The position numbers and the translations under genes were made by a program. The notes below the pieces were generated by a model, which saw only the letters and a list, made by a program, of their open reading frames with translations, was not told where the DNA came from and made no database searches. Shown here piece after piece: positions 1-6,203 of a stretch of DNA of 11,202 bases. How positions within the stretch are numbered: the first letter of the stretch is position 1; each line of letters starts with the position of its first letter. This DNA is from Mycobacterium sp. (GTDB lineage Bacteria; Actinomycetota; Actinomycetes; Mycobacteriales; Mycobacteriaceae), in the NCBI GenBank assembly GCA_020438915.1, contig JAGQTR010000174.1, positions 1-11,202 on the forward strand, read 5' to 3'.

Positions 1-800
1 ACGACAACACCATGCCGGTGCTCGGTCTCGGCGTGGCCGAATTGTCCGATTCCGAGGCCGAAGCGGCAGTCCTGGCGGGGCTCGAAGCCGGTTACCGGCT
101 CATCGACACCGCCGCCGCGTTCGGCAACGAAGAGGCGGTCGGACGGGCGATCGCGGCGTCCGGGGTGCCCCGCGAGCAACTGTTCGTCACAACCAAACTC
201 GCCACCGAGGACCAGGGCTTTCAGGCCTCGCAGGACGCCGTCAAGGCCAGCATCGAACGACTCGGCCTCGAGTACGTCGACCTTTACATGATCCACTGGC
301 CGGCCGGCAATGCGGACAAGTTCGTCAACAGCTGGGGTGGACTGATGAAGTCCAAGGAGGTCGGTGACACCCGCTCGATCGGGGTCTGCAACTTCCACGA
401 AGCGCACCTCGACGACCTGATCAACCTGTCGTTCTTCACCCCCGCGGTCAACCAGATCGAATTGCATCCCCTGCTCAACCAGGCGGAGCTACGCGCGGTC
501 AACGCCGGGCTCGGAATCGTCACCGAGGCCTACGCACCGCTTGGCGTGGGCAACCTTCTCGAAAATCCGACAGCCACCGCGGTCGCCCAAACGCAGGGCA
601 AGACGCCGGCACAGGTGCTTATTCGGTGGAATCTGCAGCTGGGCAACGTCGTCGTCGTCCGGTCGTCGTCGCCGGAGCGCATCAAGTCCAACCTCGAGGT
701 GTTCGACTTCGAGCTGACCGAGGATCAGATGGCCACCCTCAGCGGCCTCGACGACGGCACCCGGTTCCGTCCGGACCCCGACACCTATACCGGAACCTGA
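1..800 (+). CDS. Aldo-keto reductase (Rv2971-like), 5' end outside window
   Basis: NADPH-dependent aldo-keto reductase family, a cytosolic (beta/alpha)8 barrel that reduces aldehydes and ketones. Counting from the Met codon at 12, the family marks are LIDTA (Asp32), VTTKL (Lys62), IHWP (His95), SIGVCNF and the C-terminal RWNLQLGN/SNLEVFDFEL segments. The frame is open from base 3 to that Met (reads D-N-T-M-P-V-L-G). Mycobacterial relatives, as I remember them, have about 10-20 more residues before MPVLGLG, so the true start is probably left of the window. The C-terminus is complete and typical. Oddity: in the DTAxxYGNE motif the catalytic Tyr is Phe37 (codon TTC, 120-122), so the Asp-Tyr-Lys-His tetrad is incomplete. 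Reductase activity may be weak or absent, or the protein may do something else. In M. tuberculosis the equivalent gene faces Rv2972c directly; here about 6.7 kb lies between them. Confidence 0.93.
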   Translation, partial: DNTMPVLGLGVAELSDSEAEAAVLAGLEAGYRLIDTAAAFGNEEAVGRAIAASGVPREQLFVTTKLATEDQGFQASQDAVKASIERLGLEYVDLYMIHWPAGNADKFVNSWGGLMKSKEVGDTRSIGVCNFHEAHLDDLINLSFFTPAVNQIELHPLLNQAELRAVNAGLGIVTEAYAPLGVGNLLENPTATAVAQTQGKTPAQVLIRWNLQLGNVVVVRSSSPERIKSNLEVFDFELTEDQMATLSGLDDGTRFRPDPDTYTGT

Positions 801-808
801 TCTAGACC

Positions 809-1348
809 ATGGGAACGCCGAAGTCACGTGCGCGCTGGTTTCGCGGCGCGCTGGTGGGCTTCACTTCGGCCGTGATGACGATCAGTGCCCACGCTGCCGC
901 CGGCGGTGGCATCCCGAGTGGCGGCGGCTTGGTCATCTCCCTGCTGGCCTGCGCCACGGTGGGCACCGTGATAGGCGGTATGCGGCTGGAGGGTCGCAAC
1001 GCCAGGCGGCTGGCCACCGCGACGGCATTGTGCGCTGCGCAGCTGTTGGGACACGCGGTCCTGGTGGCGGTGGGCCATCAGCATGCCGGCAATGCCCACG
1101 GACTGAGCGCGTCGATGGCCGCCAGCCATATCGGTGCGGCCCTGATCCTCGGGGTGGCGATCGCGTCGTCGGAATACCTGTACGTGGTGTGCACGTCGGT
1201 GCTGTGCTGGCTGCGACTGTTCGCACTGCGCGCGCCCCGACCGGTCATCCGCGCGATACCTCGGACAACGAACATCGTTGTGGTACAGCCGATTTTCACA
1301 ACCGGGCTTGGCATGCGCGCTCCCCCGAGGGTGGGCGCAACCGCGTAG
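809..1348 (+). CDS. Small His-containing four-helix membrane protein, unknown function
   Basis: A 179-residue protein of no function I can name. About four hydrophobic segments are visible, near residues 13-31, 40-58, 68-89 and 103-133, followed by a basic/proline tail. Histidines sit in or next to these helices (H28, H82, H107), and the loop between helices 3 and 4 holds a G-H-Q-H-A-G-N-A-H cluster (H90, H92, H97) followed by Met103. Such a pattern could hold copper or heme at the outer membrane face; that is inference. I recall similar unnamed actinobacterial membrane proteins beside copper and PepSY genes, but cannot check this. The ATG lies 8 bp after the reductase stop with no good Shine-Dalgarno (a GGAA at 792-795 is too far), so either read-through coupling or a start slightly downstream is possible. 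It leads a same-strand block with PepSY, PCuAC and DyP genes, which supports an envelope metal role. Confidence 0.75.
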   Translation: MGTPKSRARWFRGALVGFTSAVMTISAHAAAGGGIPSGGGLVISLLACATVGTVIGGMRLEGRNARRLATATALCAAQLLGHAVLVAVGHQHAGNAHGLSASMAASHIGAALILGVAIASSEYLYVVCTSVLCWLRLFALRAPRPVIRAIPRTTNIVVVQPIFTTGLGMRAPPRVGATA

Positions 1349-1355
1349 ACGCGGT
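1340..1355 (+). other. Perfect 6-bp hairpin around the stop codon of the 809-1348 gene
   Basis: ACCGCG (1340-1345) pairs with CGCGGT (1350-1355) around a TAGA loop that contains the TAG stop (1346-1348). No T-run follows (CCCCTGAC), so a classic intrinsic terminator is not supported. It may only reflect high GC, or may stabilise an upstream mRNA end. Confidence 0.35.
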
Positions 1356-1376
1356 CCCCTGACATCACTTCTCGAG

Positions 1377-1397
1377 CCGCAGCGTTGTGCGCTGCGG
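1377..1397 (+). promoter_or_regulatory. Perfect 8-bp intercistronic hairpin
   Basis: CCGCAGCG (1377-1384) and CGCTGCGG (1390-1397) are exact reverse complements separated by a TTGTG loop. It lies in the only sizeable gap (1349-1445) of the four-gene block, 48 nt before the PepSY start codon. There is no following T-tract, so I read it as a possible mRNA-stability or attenuation element, or a palindromic protein-binding site, rather than a terminator. Confidence 0.45.
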
Positions 1398-1445
1398 TTG
1401 TCGCATGCCACCTGCCAACAGCGCAGCACACGAAAGCCTGATTTC

Positions 1446-2858
1446 ATGACCCTTCCTGAAGAAGACACGATCGAGCCCATACTCATTCACCATCGGCCAC
1501 CACCGAAGCTCGCGCGTCGCAGCTGGCGGCCGTTCGTCGCCCGAATGCATTTCTATGCCGGAGTTCTGGTGGCACCATTCATCATCGTCGCCGCAGTCAC
1601 CGGAGGCCTGTACGCCCTATCGCCGGTGATCGAGCGGTTGGTCTACAGCGACATTCTGTTCGTCGAGCAGGCGGGGCAGGCGATGCCGCTGCGCGAGCAG
1701 GCCGCCGCCGCGCAAGCTGCGTTCCCTGATTTCGCCATGACCGGGATGCGCCCCCCGACCACTGGCACCGACTCCACCCGGATCTACTTCGCCGATCCCA
1801 CCCTGAACGAAGAGTCCTTGCGCGCGGTGTTCATCGACCCGTACACCGGCTCTGTCCTGGGCGATGAAGCAACCTGGTTCGGTTACCTGCCCTTGAGCAC
1901 CTGGCTCGACGGGCTGCACCGCCACCTCAACCTCGGTGAGCCGGGCCGGATCTACAGCGAGATCGCGGCGTCTTGGCTGTGGGTGGTGGCCCTCGGCGGC
2001 CTTTATCTGTGGCTGGTCAAGGCAGCTAGCGAGCGTCGACGGGACCGGGGCGGCCGGACGTTCACGGTCGACCGCACCGTAACCGGACGCGCCCGCACGC
2101 TGAACTGGCATGGAGCAACAGGTGTCTGGTTGCTGGGCGCCCTGCTTTTCCTGTCCGCAACCGGGATAACCTGGTCGACATATGCCGGGGCCCACGTCAG
2201 CGACATCCGGACAGCGCTGAGCTGGCAACGCCCGCAACTAGATACGACGCTGGTCGCCGATCAGGCACTCGACCCGGCCGCTATCGACTACAACGCCGTC
2301 GTCGGTGCCGCCAATGACGCCGGCGTGCGTTTACCGCTGGAGGTGACGTTGCCCAGCACCGCCGGTGAAGGCATCGGCGTCGCCGAAATCGACAACCCCT
2401 ACCGTCTCACTTCCAACGCGGCGGCGGTGGATCCGGTGGACTACCGGGTCACTTCTGAGGTCGACTATTGGCGCGACTACTCGGTGATCGCGAAGCTGGC
2501 CGACTGGGGCATCCGCGCCCACATGGGCTTCCTGTTCGGCTTGCTCAATCAACTGATCCTGCTCGCGGTCGCCATCGGATTGGTGACCGTCATACTGCGC
2601 GGATATCGGATGTGGTGGCAGCGCAGGCCGACTCGCGGGTCGGACTGGGCACTCGGCAGGCCGCCGCTGCGGGGTGGGATCCGGCGGCTGCATCCCGTCG
2701 CGATCGCGGGCCTGATCGTTGCGGCCGTCGCTGTCGGCTGGTTCCTGCCGCTGTTCGGCCTGACCTTGGCGGCGTTCGTGGTAGTGGACCTGACCATCGG
2801 GGCGATCAAGTCGCGCCGGACAAGTGTGAAAAGAAACCTGGAGGAATCCGATGCGTAA
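1446..2858 (+). CDS. PepSY-associated transmembrane protein (PiuB/FpvG-like, putative membrane reductase)
   Basis: A 470-residue integral membrane protein of the PepSY_TM family, whose characterised members (for example FpvG) take part in metal reduction or uptake at the membrane. Features in order: Pro/Arg-rich cytoplasmic start; helix 1 (about 37-60) preceded by R-M-H-F-Y-A-G (His35); a periplasmic PepSY-like region (about 61-150) with the V-F-I-D-P-Y-T-G-S-V-L-G motif; L-H-R-H-L (His158, His160) before helix 2 (about 172-191); N-W-H-G-A-T-G (His222) before helix 3 (about 225-247); a second periplasmic region; R-A-H-M-G (His359) before helix 4 (about 362-384); and a terminal helix pair (about 415-455). 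The conserved His at the helix starts are the family's likely heme ligands. An upstream in-frame start at 1278 would overlap the previous gene and add an unrelated Arg-rich leader, so ATG 1446 is chosen although its Shine-Dalgarno is weak (GAAAG). It overlaps the next gene by 8 nt. Confidence 0.9.
   Translation: MTLPEEDTIEPILIHHRPPPKLARRSWRPFVARMHFYAGVLVAPFIIVAAVTGGLYALSPVIERLVYSDILFVEQAGQAMPLREQAAAAQAAFPDFAMTGMRPPTTGTDSTRIYFADPTLNEESLRAVFIDPYTGSVLGDEATWFGYLPLSTWLDGLHRHLNLGEPGRIYSEIAASWLWVVALGGLYLWLVKAASERRRDRGGRTFTVDRTVTGRARTLNWHGATGVWLLGALLFLSATGITWSTYAGAHVSDIRTALSWQRPQLDTTLVADQALDPAAIDYNAVVGAANDAGVRLPLEVTLPSTAGEGIGVAEIDNPYRLTSNAAAVDPVDYRVTSEVDYWRDYSVIAKLADWGIRAHMGFLFGLLNQLILLAVAIGLVTVILRGYRMWWQRRPTRGSDWALGRPPLRGGIRRLHPVAIAGLIVAAVAVGWFLPLFGLTLAAFVVVDLTIGAIKSRRTSVKRNLEESDA
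2840..2844 (+). promoter_or_regulatory. Ribosome binding site for the PCuAC gene
   Basis: GGAGG lies 6 nt before ATG 2851, inside the end of the PepSY gene. It fixes ATG 2851 as the start, rather than the in-frame ATG at 2863, and implies efficient translation of the chaperone. Confidence 0.75.
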
Positions 2859-3393
2859 ACCGATGAATACGGTGTTCGGCGCCACGACGGTGTTGGTCCT
2901 GGCGAGCTCGGGATGTACCACCACCGAGCATGAAGAGCGACCGATGGCCGAGGGCGTGACGTTCAGTAATCAATGGGCCACTGCGGCCGAGACCGGCATG
3001 GCAGCGGTGTTCGGGACCTTCACCAATACCGAACACCACGCGGCCCAGATAGTCTCGGGCAGTTCACCGGTGGCTGGGCGAGTTGAGATTCATGAGATCG
3101 CCCCTAACGCGGACGGCAAGAAGACGATGCGGTCCAAGGACGGCGGACTCACGGTGCCCGCCGACGGCACCAGCGACTTGATGCCCGGTGGAAACCACCT
3201 GATGTTGATGGACCTCAACAAGCCCCTGCAACCGGGAGCCGACGTCACCCTGACCGTGATATTCGAGGACGGTTCCACCCTGCCTGTGACCGCGCAGGTG
3301 CGTGATTTCGCCGGTGGCAATGAGGAGTATCAGCCGTCTCCCGGGTCGCCCACCGGACTACCCACGACTGGGGCAGATCACGGTCATGGCTGA
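2851..3393 (+). CDS. PCuAC-family copper chaperone, probable lipoprotein
   Basis: A 180-residue protein of the PCuAC (DUF461) family, which binds Cu(I)/Cu(II) outside the cytoplasmic membrane and passes it to cuproproteins. Signal region: M-R-K, a hydrophobic stretch (8-18), then S-S-G-C with Cys22 as the likely lipidated residue. Ser at -3 is not ideal for a lipobox, so lipidation is probable, not certain. The four expected ligands are present: His81 (in R-V-E-I-H-E-I), Met93, and H116-L-M118 in P-G-G-N-H-L-M-L-M-D. Spacing from Met93 to His116 is 22 residues, one more than the usual H(M)X10MX21HXM. The C-terminal tail ends D-H-G-H-G and may add a metal site. It starts inside the PepSY gene (8-nt overlap, strong Shine-Dalgarno) and ends inside the DyP gene (8-nt overlap), so translation of all three is likely coupled. 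The product probably supplies copper to the neighbouring proteins or a partner enzyme encoded elsewhere. Confidence 0.92.
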   Translation: MRKPMNTVFGATTVLVLASSGCTTTEHEERPMAEGVTFSNQWATAAETGMAAVFGTFTNTEHHAAQIVSGSSPVAGRVEIHEIAPNADGKKTMRSKDGGLTVPADGTSDLMPGGNHLMLMDLNKPLQPGADVTLTVIFEDGSTLPVTAQVRDFAGGNEEYQPSPGSPTGLPTTGADHGHG

Positions 3394-4582
3394 GTTCAAC
3401 CGGCGGCGCCTCCTCGGCGGGGGCGCCGCCACGCTGGCGGCTACTGCGACACTGACCCAGTGCGGTTCCATCGACTCTTCTACAGCTACAGACGGTTTCG
3501 GAGTTGACGCGGAGCCATTCCATGGCCCGAATCAGGGGGGTGTCGCTACCTCTCCGCAGGCGCATGCGCTGTTCATTGCATTGGATCTGAAGCCACACTC
3601 GGACCGCAGCCCACGCGACGCCCTCACGGCCATCCTCAAGCTGTGGACATCGGATGGGGCGCGCCTTACCCAAGGCCGGCCCGCATTAGCCGACACCGAA
3701 CCCGAACTCGCCCAGCGGCCGGCGCGTCTGACCATAACGGTAGGACTTGGGCAGTGGGTGTTCGACCGAGTGGGGCTTGCCGGCGAGCGACCGCCTTCGT
3801 TGGTCACGTTGCCCGCCTTCGAGACCGATCAGCTCGACCCGCGCTGGTGCGGTGGCGATCTGCTACTACAGATCTGTGCCGACGATCCGATGGTGCTAGC
3901 CCACGCAAGTCGCATCCTGCTCAAGAACGTTCGCGCCATGACCAGCCAACGCTGGCGGCAGTATGGATTCCGGACCGCACGCGGCGCGGACGCCTCAGGC
4001 GCCACCATGCGAAATCTGATGGGGCAGGTCGACGGTACCGCCAATCCGCGCCACGACACGGACTTCGATCGCCACGTTTGGGACGACGGGCAGCACCAGC
4101 GATGGTTCGCCGGTGGCACCATGCTTGTCCTGCGCCGGATTCGCACCGAGCTGGACGGCTGGGACGAACTCGACCGCGCCAGTAAAGAATTGACGGTCGG
4201 TCGCCGTCTCGACACCGGAGCTCCGCTGACCGGCCAGCTTGAGTTCGACGAACCTGACCTGACGGCCACCGAAGGCGGCATCCCGGTGATACCGCCCGAC
4301 GCGCACATCGCACTGGCCCGGCACCGCACCGACGATGAACAGTTCCTTCGGCGGGGATACAACTACGATGACCCCCCGGCAGCTGATCAGACCACCGACT
4401 GCGGCCTGCTTTTCGCTGCCTACCAACGTGATCCGAGGAGGCAGTTCATCCCGGTGCAACAGCGGCTGGCGTCTGCCGATGCGCTCAACCAGTGGGTCAC
4501 GACGATCGGGTCGGCAGTGTTCGCCATACTTCCCGGTGCGCCCGCCGGGGGCTATCTCGGCCAGCCGCTGCTGGAAACCTGA
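3386..4582 (+). CDS. DyP-type heme peroxidase, Tat-exported (DtpA/EfeB-like)
   Basis: A 398-residue dye-decolorizing peroxidase, a heme enzyme using H2O2. The N-terminus E-F-N-R-R-R-L-L-G-G plus an Ala/Thr/Leu stretch is a twin-arginine signal, so a folded, heme-loaded enzyme would be exported. Family marks in order: H46-G-P-N-Q-G-G, the Q-L-D-P-R-W-C-G-G-D-L-L-L-Q segment, G213-Q-V-D216-G-T (GxxDG, catalytic Asp216), the V-G-R-R-L-D-T-G-A-P-L segment, proximal heme ligand His307 (A-H-I-A-L-A), distal Arg322 in L-R-R-G-Y-N-Y, and G-L-L-F-A-A-Y-Q. All key residues are present and the length fits the exported A-type group. The earlier in-frame Met (3302) would add a leader before the Tat signal, so ATG 3386 is chosen; it overlaps the PCuAC stop by 8 nt. 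A PCuAC partner, with no EfeU/EfeO in sight, favours a DtpA-like copper/heme role over EfeB-like iron uptake. Cys26 (L-T-Q-C) faintly resembles a lipobox, but Gln at -1 argues against it. Confidence 0.95.
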   Translation: MAEFNRRRLLGGGAATLAATATLTQCGSIDSSTATDGFGVDAEPFHGPNQGGVATSPQAHALFIALDLKPHSDRSPRDALTAILKLWTSDGARLTQGRPALADTEPELAQRPARLTITVGLGQWVFDRVGLAGERPPSLVTLPAFETDQLDPRWCGGDLLLQICADDPMVLAHASRILLKNVRAMTSQRWRQYGFRTARGADASGATMRNLMGQVDGTANPRHDTDFDRHVWDDGQHQRWFAGGTMLVLRRIRTELDGWDELDRASKELTVGRRLDTGAPLTGQLEFDEPDLTATEGGIPVIPPDAHIALARHRTDDEQFLRRGYNYDDPPAADQTTDCGLLFAAYQRDPRRQFIPVQQRLASADALNQWVTTIGSAVFAILPGAPAGGYLGQPLLET

Positions 4583-4599
4583 TCCGCCGATCGCAGGCG

Positions 4600-6039
4600 T
4601 CAGAAGGGTGGTGGGTCGTGGATGGTGGTGATGGCTTGGAGTTGTTGTTGCCAGCGTTCGTCGGCTTCGCGGTGGTGGCGGTTGAGTCGGCGTTCGGCTT
4701 CTCGGTGTTGGGTTCGGTTCTGGGTGCGGGTGGTGGCGCGTTCGGGCATCGCGGCGGCGGGGTCGCTGCAGCATTGCCGGCGAGGTTCGGCGACCGGGGG
4801 TAGTGCTGCGGTGGGCTCGCACAGGGCCGGAAACAGCAGTGCCGAACCTGGGGTGGTGGTGTAGGTTTCGCCGGCCGGTGAGGTCCAGATGATGGTGCCG
4901 TCGCGGAGCTGCTGATGCTGCCAACCCCATAATGTCTTGAGCAAGTGGTGTTTTCGACACAGCGCCTTGATGTTGGATGCCTGGGTGGGGCCGCCATCGC
5001 CGTAGGGGATGGTGTGGTCGAGATCGCAGCCGGTGGCGGGTTTGTCGCAGCCGGGGAACCGACACGTCAGATCCCGGCAACGTATGAAATCGGCCAACGC
5101 CCGCGAGGGGGTGTAGCCGGGTTCGGGGGCGGCATCGCCGGGATGAGCGATCGGGGACCAATCGGGCGGTGCGGGCCAACTCGGCCGCCACCTCGGGCGG
5201 ATCAGCCAATCGGTGCCGATCACTGTCGCGGGCTCGGCGCCGTCGCCGGCAAGGGTGGCCTTATCGCCCACCACATGGACGACCACATTGGGTGGCGCGG
5301 GCTTGCCCAGGGCCGGGCAGTCGGGACGTTCGCAGTCACATTCGAGGCGATCCAGCCCCACGGCCAAAGCGCCCATGGCATCTGCGCGGCGCGCCGCCGG
5401 GCTGTGTAAATCCTGCTCACACACCGTAGCGGCCAACGCGGTGCGGCGTTCCTCGAGCAGATGGGCGTCCATGTTGCGCAGGAACCCGCGGATCTCGGCC
5501 AAGCCGTCACCGCTGTCCCAGACCTCGATTTTGCGGTCGCGGCGTTTACGCTCGCGGCGCGGTACTGCATCACAGTCATGGCGCACCACGATCCGGTCCA
5601 CCCGCGCGCGCACCAGCGCACGCGACAGACCGCGCCAGCGCACCAACGCCGCGGCTACTTCGGCGTCCACCGCGGCCATCACCTGCGGGTCCTCGATCAA
5701 CGAGGTCCGCGACACGACCAGCCGAAACGTCGAATAATCGATGTCCCCGGCGGCGAACACCGCCCCCACGCAGGGCAGGTCCTCGCGCAGACACCGGGCG
5801 TTGAGGACATAGTCAGCGGCCCAGCCCGCGCTGATGTTCAACGCCGCCGAGACCTCAGCAGCCACCGCATCGGTGGTGTCGGCCGCCCACGACGCGCACT
5901 CACCGCTGTCGCGCAGCTGCACCTGAAACAGCTCGCCAATCGCGATCAGCATGCGCGCATCGGCCCGATTCTTGGCCCGCCACGAGCCGGCAATCCGATC
6001 CACGATCGAACCCGACCCCGACCCCCGCTGCTCGAACAT
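4600..6039 (-). CDS. 13E12-repeat family protein: DUF222 plus C-terminal HNH domain
   Basis: A 479-residue member of the actinobacterial DUF222/HNH (REP13E12) family, usually multicopy in mycobacteria, probably a DNA endonuclease of unknown role. The DUF222 part spans about residues 10-260. The HNH domain has Cys326/Cys331 (T-C-R-F-P-G-C), Asp341-His342 (C-D-L-D-H-T-I-P-Y), Asn356 and C361-R-K-H-H365, so catalytic and zinc positions look intact. A charged Arg/His/Gln-rich tail (about 430-475) may form a helix or coiled coil. ATG 6039 is chosen over the longer frame to 6144 because GGAG (6051-6048) sits 8 nt upstream. Oddity: residues about 282-295 read R-P-R-W-R-P-S-W-P-A-P-P-D-W-S. In the neighbouring frame the same DNA reads P-E-V-A-A-E-L-A-R-T-A-R-L-V-P, which is what the family has here. 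Two opposite 1-nt indels therefore seem to shift and restore the frame. It converges on the DyP gene with only a 17-bp gap. Confidence 0.88.
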   Translation of the reverse strand: MFEQRGSGSGSIVDRIAGSWRAKNRADARMLIAIGELFQVQLRDSGECASWAADTTDAVAAEVSAALNISAGWAADYVLNARCLREDLPCVGAVFAAGDIDYSTFRLVVSRTSLIEDPQVMAAVDAEVAAALVRWRGLSRALVRARVDRIVVRHDCDAVPRRERKRRDRKIEVWDSGDGLAEIRGFLRNMDAHLLEERRTALAATVCEQDLHSPAARRADAMGALAVGLDRLECDCERPDCPALGKPAPPNVVVHVVGDKATLAGDGAEPATVIGTDWLIRPRWRPSWPAPPDWSPIAHPGDAAPEPGYTPSRALADFIRCRDLTCRFPGCDKPATGCDLDHTIPYGDGGPTQASNIKALCRKHHLLKTLWGWQHQQLRDGTIIWTSPAGETYTTTPGSALLFPALCEPTAALPPVAEPRRQCCSDPAAAMPERATTRTQNRTQHREAERRLNRHHREADERWQQQLQAITTIHDPPPF

Positions 6040-6047
6040 ACATGGCG

Positions 6048-6065
6048 CTCCACGTGTTTTCGTGG
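6048..6065 (-). promoter_or_regulatory. Ribosome binding site and overlapping hairpin before the 13E12 gene
   Basis: On the minus strand GGAG (6051-6048) is 8 nt before ATG 6039. CCACG (6065-6061) pairs with CGTGG (6054-6050) across a 6-nt loop and covers the first bases of that Shine-Dalgarno, so it could damp translation. The stem is only 5 bp, so this is tentative. Confidence 0.4.
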
Positions 6066-6158
6066 GTGCTTTTTGCCTGTTCAGAGGCTGTTTTTGTTGG
6101 GCTGCAACGGGTTTTGACGTAGCGGTGAAATGAGGGACGCGCACGCGGCGGACCTCTA

Positions 6159-6169
6159 GGTTTCGGGGT
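6159..6169 (+). repeat. Candidate left inverted repeat of the ISL3 element
   Basis: GGTTTCGGGGT lies 34 bp before the transposase start codon and matches 9 of 11 positions with the right-hand copy. The similarity is too short to define the exact IS tip. Confidence 0.35.
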
Positions 6170-6190
6170 TACCACACCAACCTCAACCGC

Positions 6191-6195
6191 AAGGA
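6191..6195 (+). promoter_or_regulatory. Ribosome binding site of the transposase
   Basis: AAGGA lies 8 nt before the GTG at 6204, which supports this non-ATG start codon. Confidence 0.6.
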
Positions 6196-6203
6196 ACGAT
6201 CGC

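Noticed and set aside
801..812. TCTAGA directly followed by CCATGG between the reductase stop and the next gene, resembling an XbaI/NcoI cloning junction.
   Set aside because: Two chance hexamers are the simpler reading; flanking sequence on both sides is native-looking coding DNA with no vector sequence.
1278..1445. Longer in-frame start for the PepSY gene.
   Set aside because: It overlaps the end of the preceding gene, gives an Arg/Pro-rich leader and lacks a ribosome site; ATG 1446 gives a normal family N-terminus.
801..1445. Copper (CsoR/RicR-type) or iron (IdeR-type) operator controlling the copper/heme block.
   Set aside because: I looked for TACCC...GGGTA-like and TTAGGTTAGG-like palindromes ahead of the genes and saw none convincing.
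3386..4582. DyP enzyme as an encapsulin cargo protein, or as EfeB of an EfeUOB iron system.
   Set aside because: It has a Tat signal, its C-terminus ends soon after the family core without an obvious cargo tag, and no encapsulin, EfeU or EfeO gene is near.
3995..5209. Long open frame on the minus strand across the DyP 3' half and the 13E12 gene.
   Set aside because: It is out of frame with both real genes. Its start matters only because it holds the natural reading of the shifted 13E12 patch; the rest is Arg/Pro/His-rich shadow.
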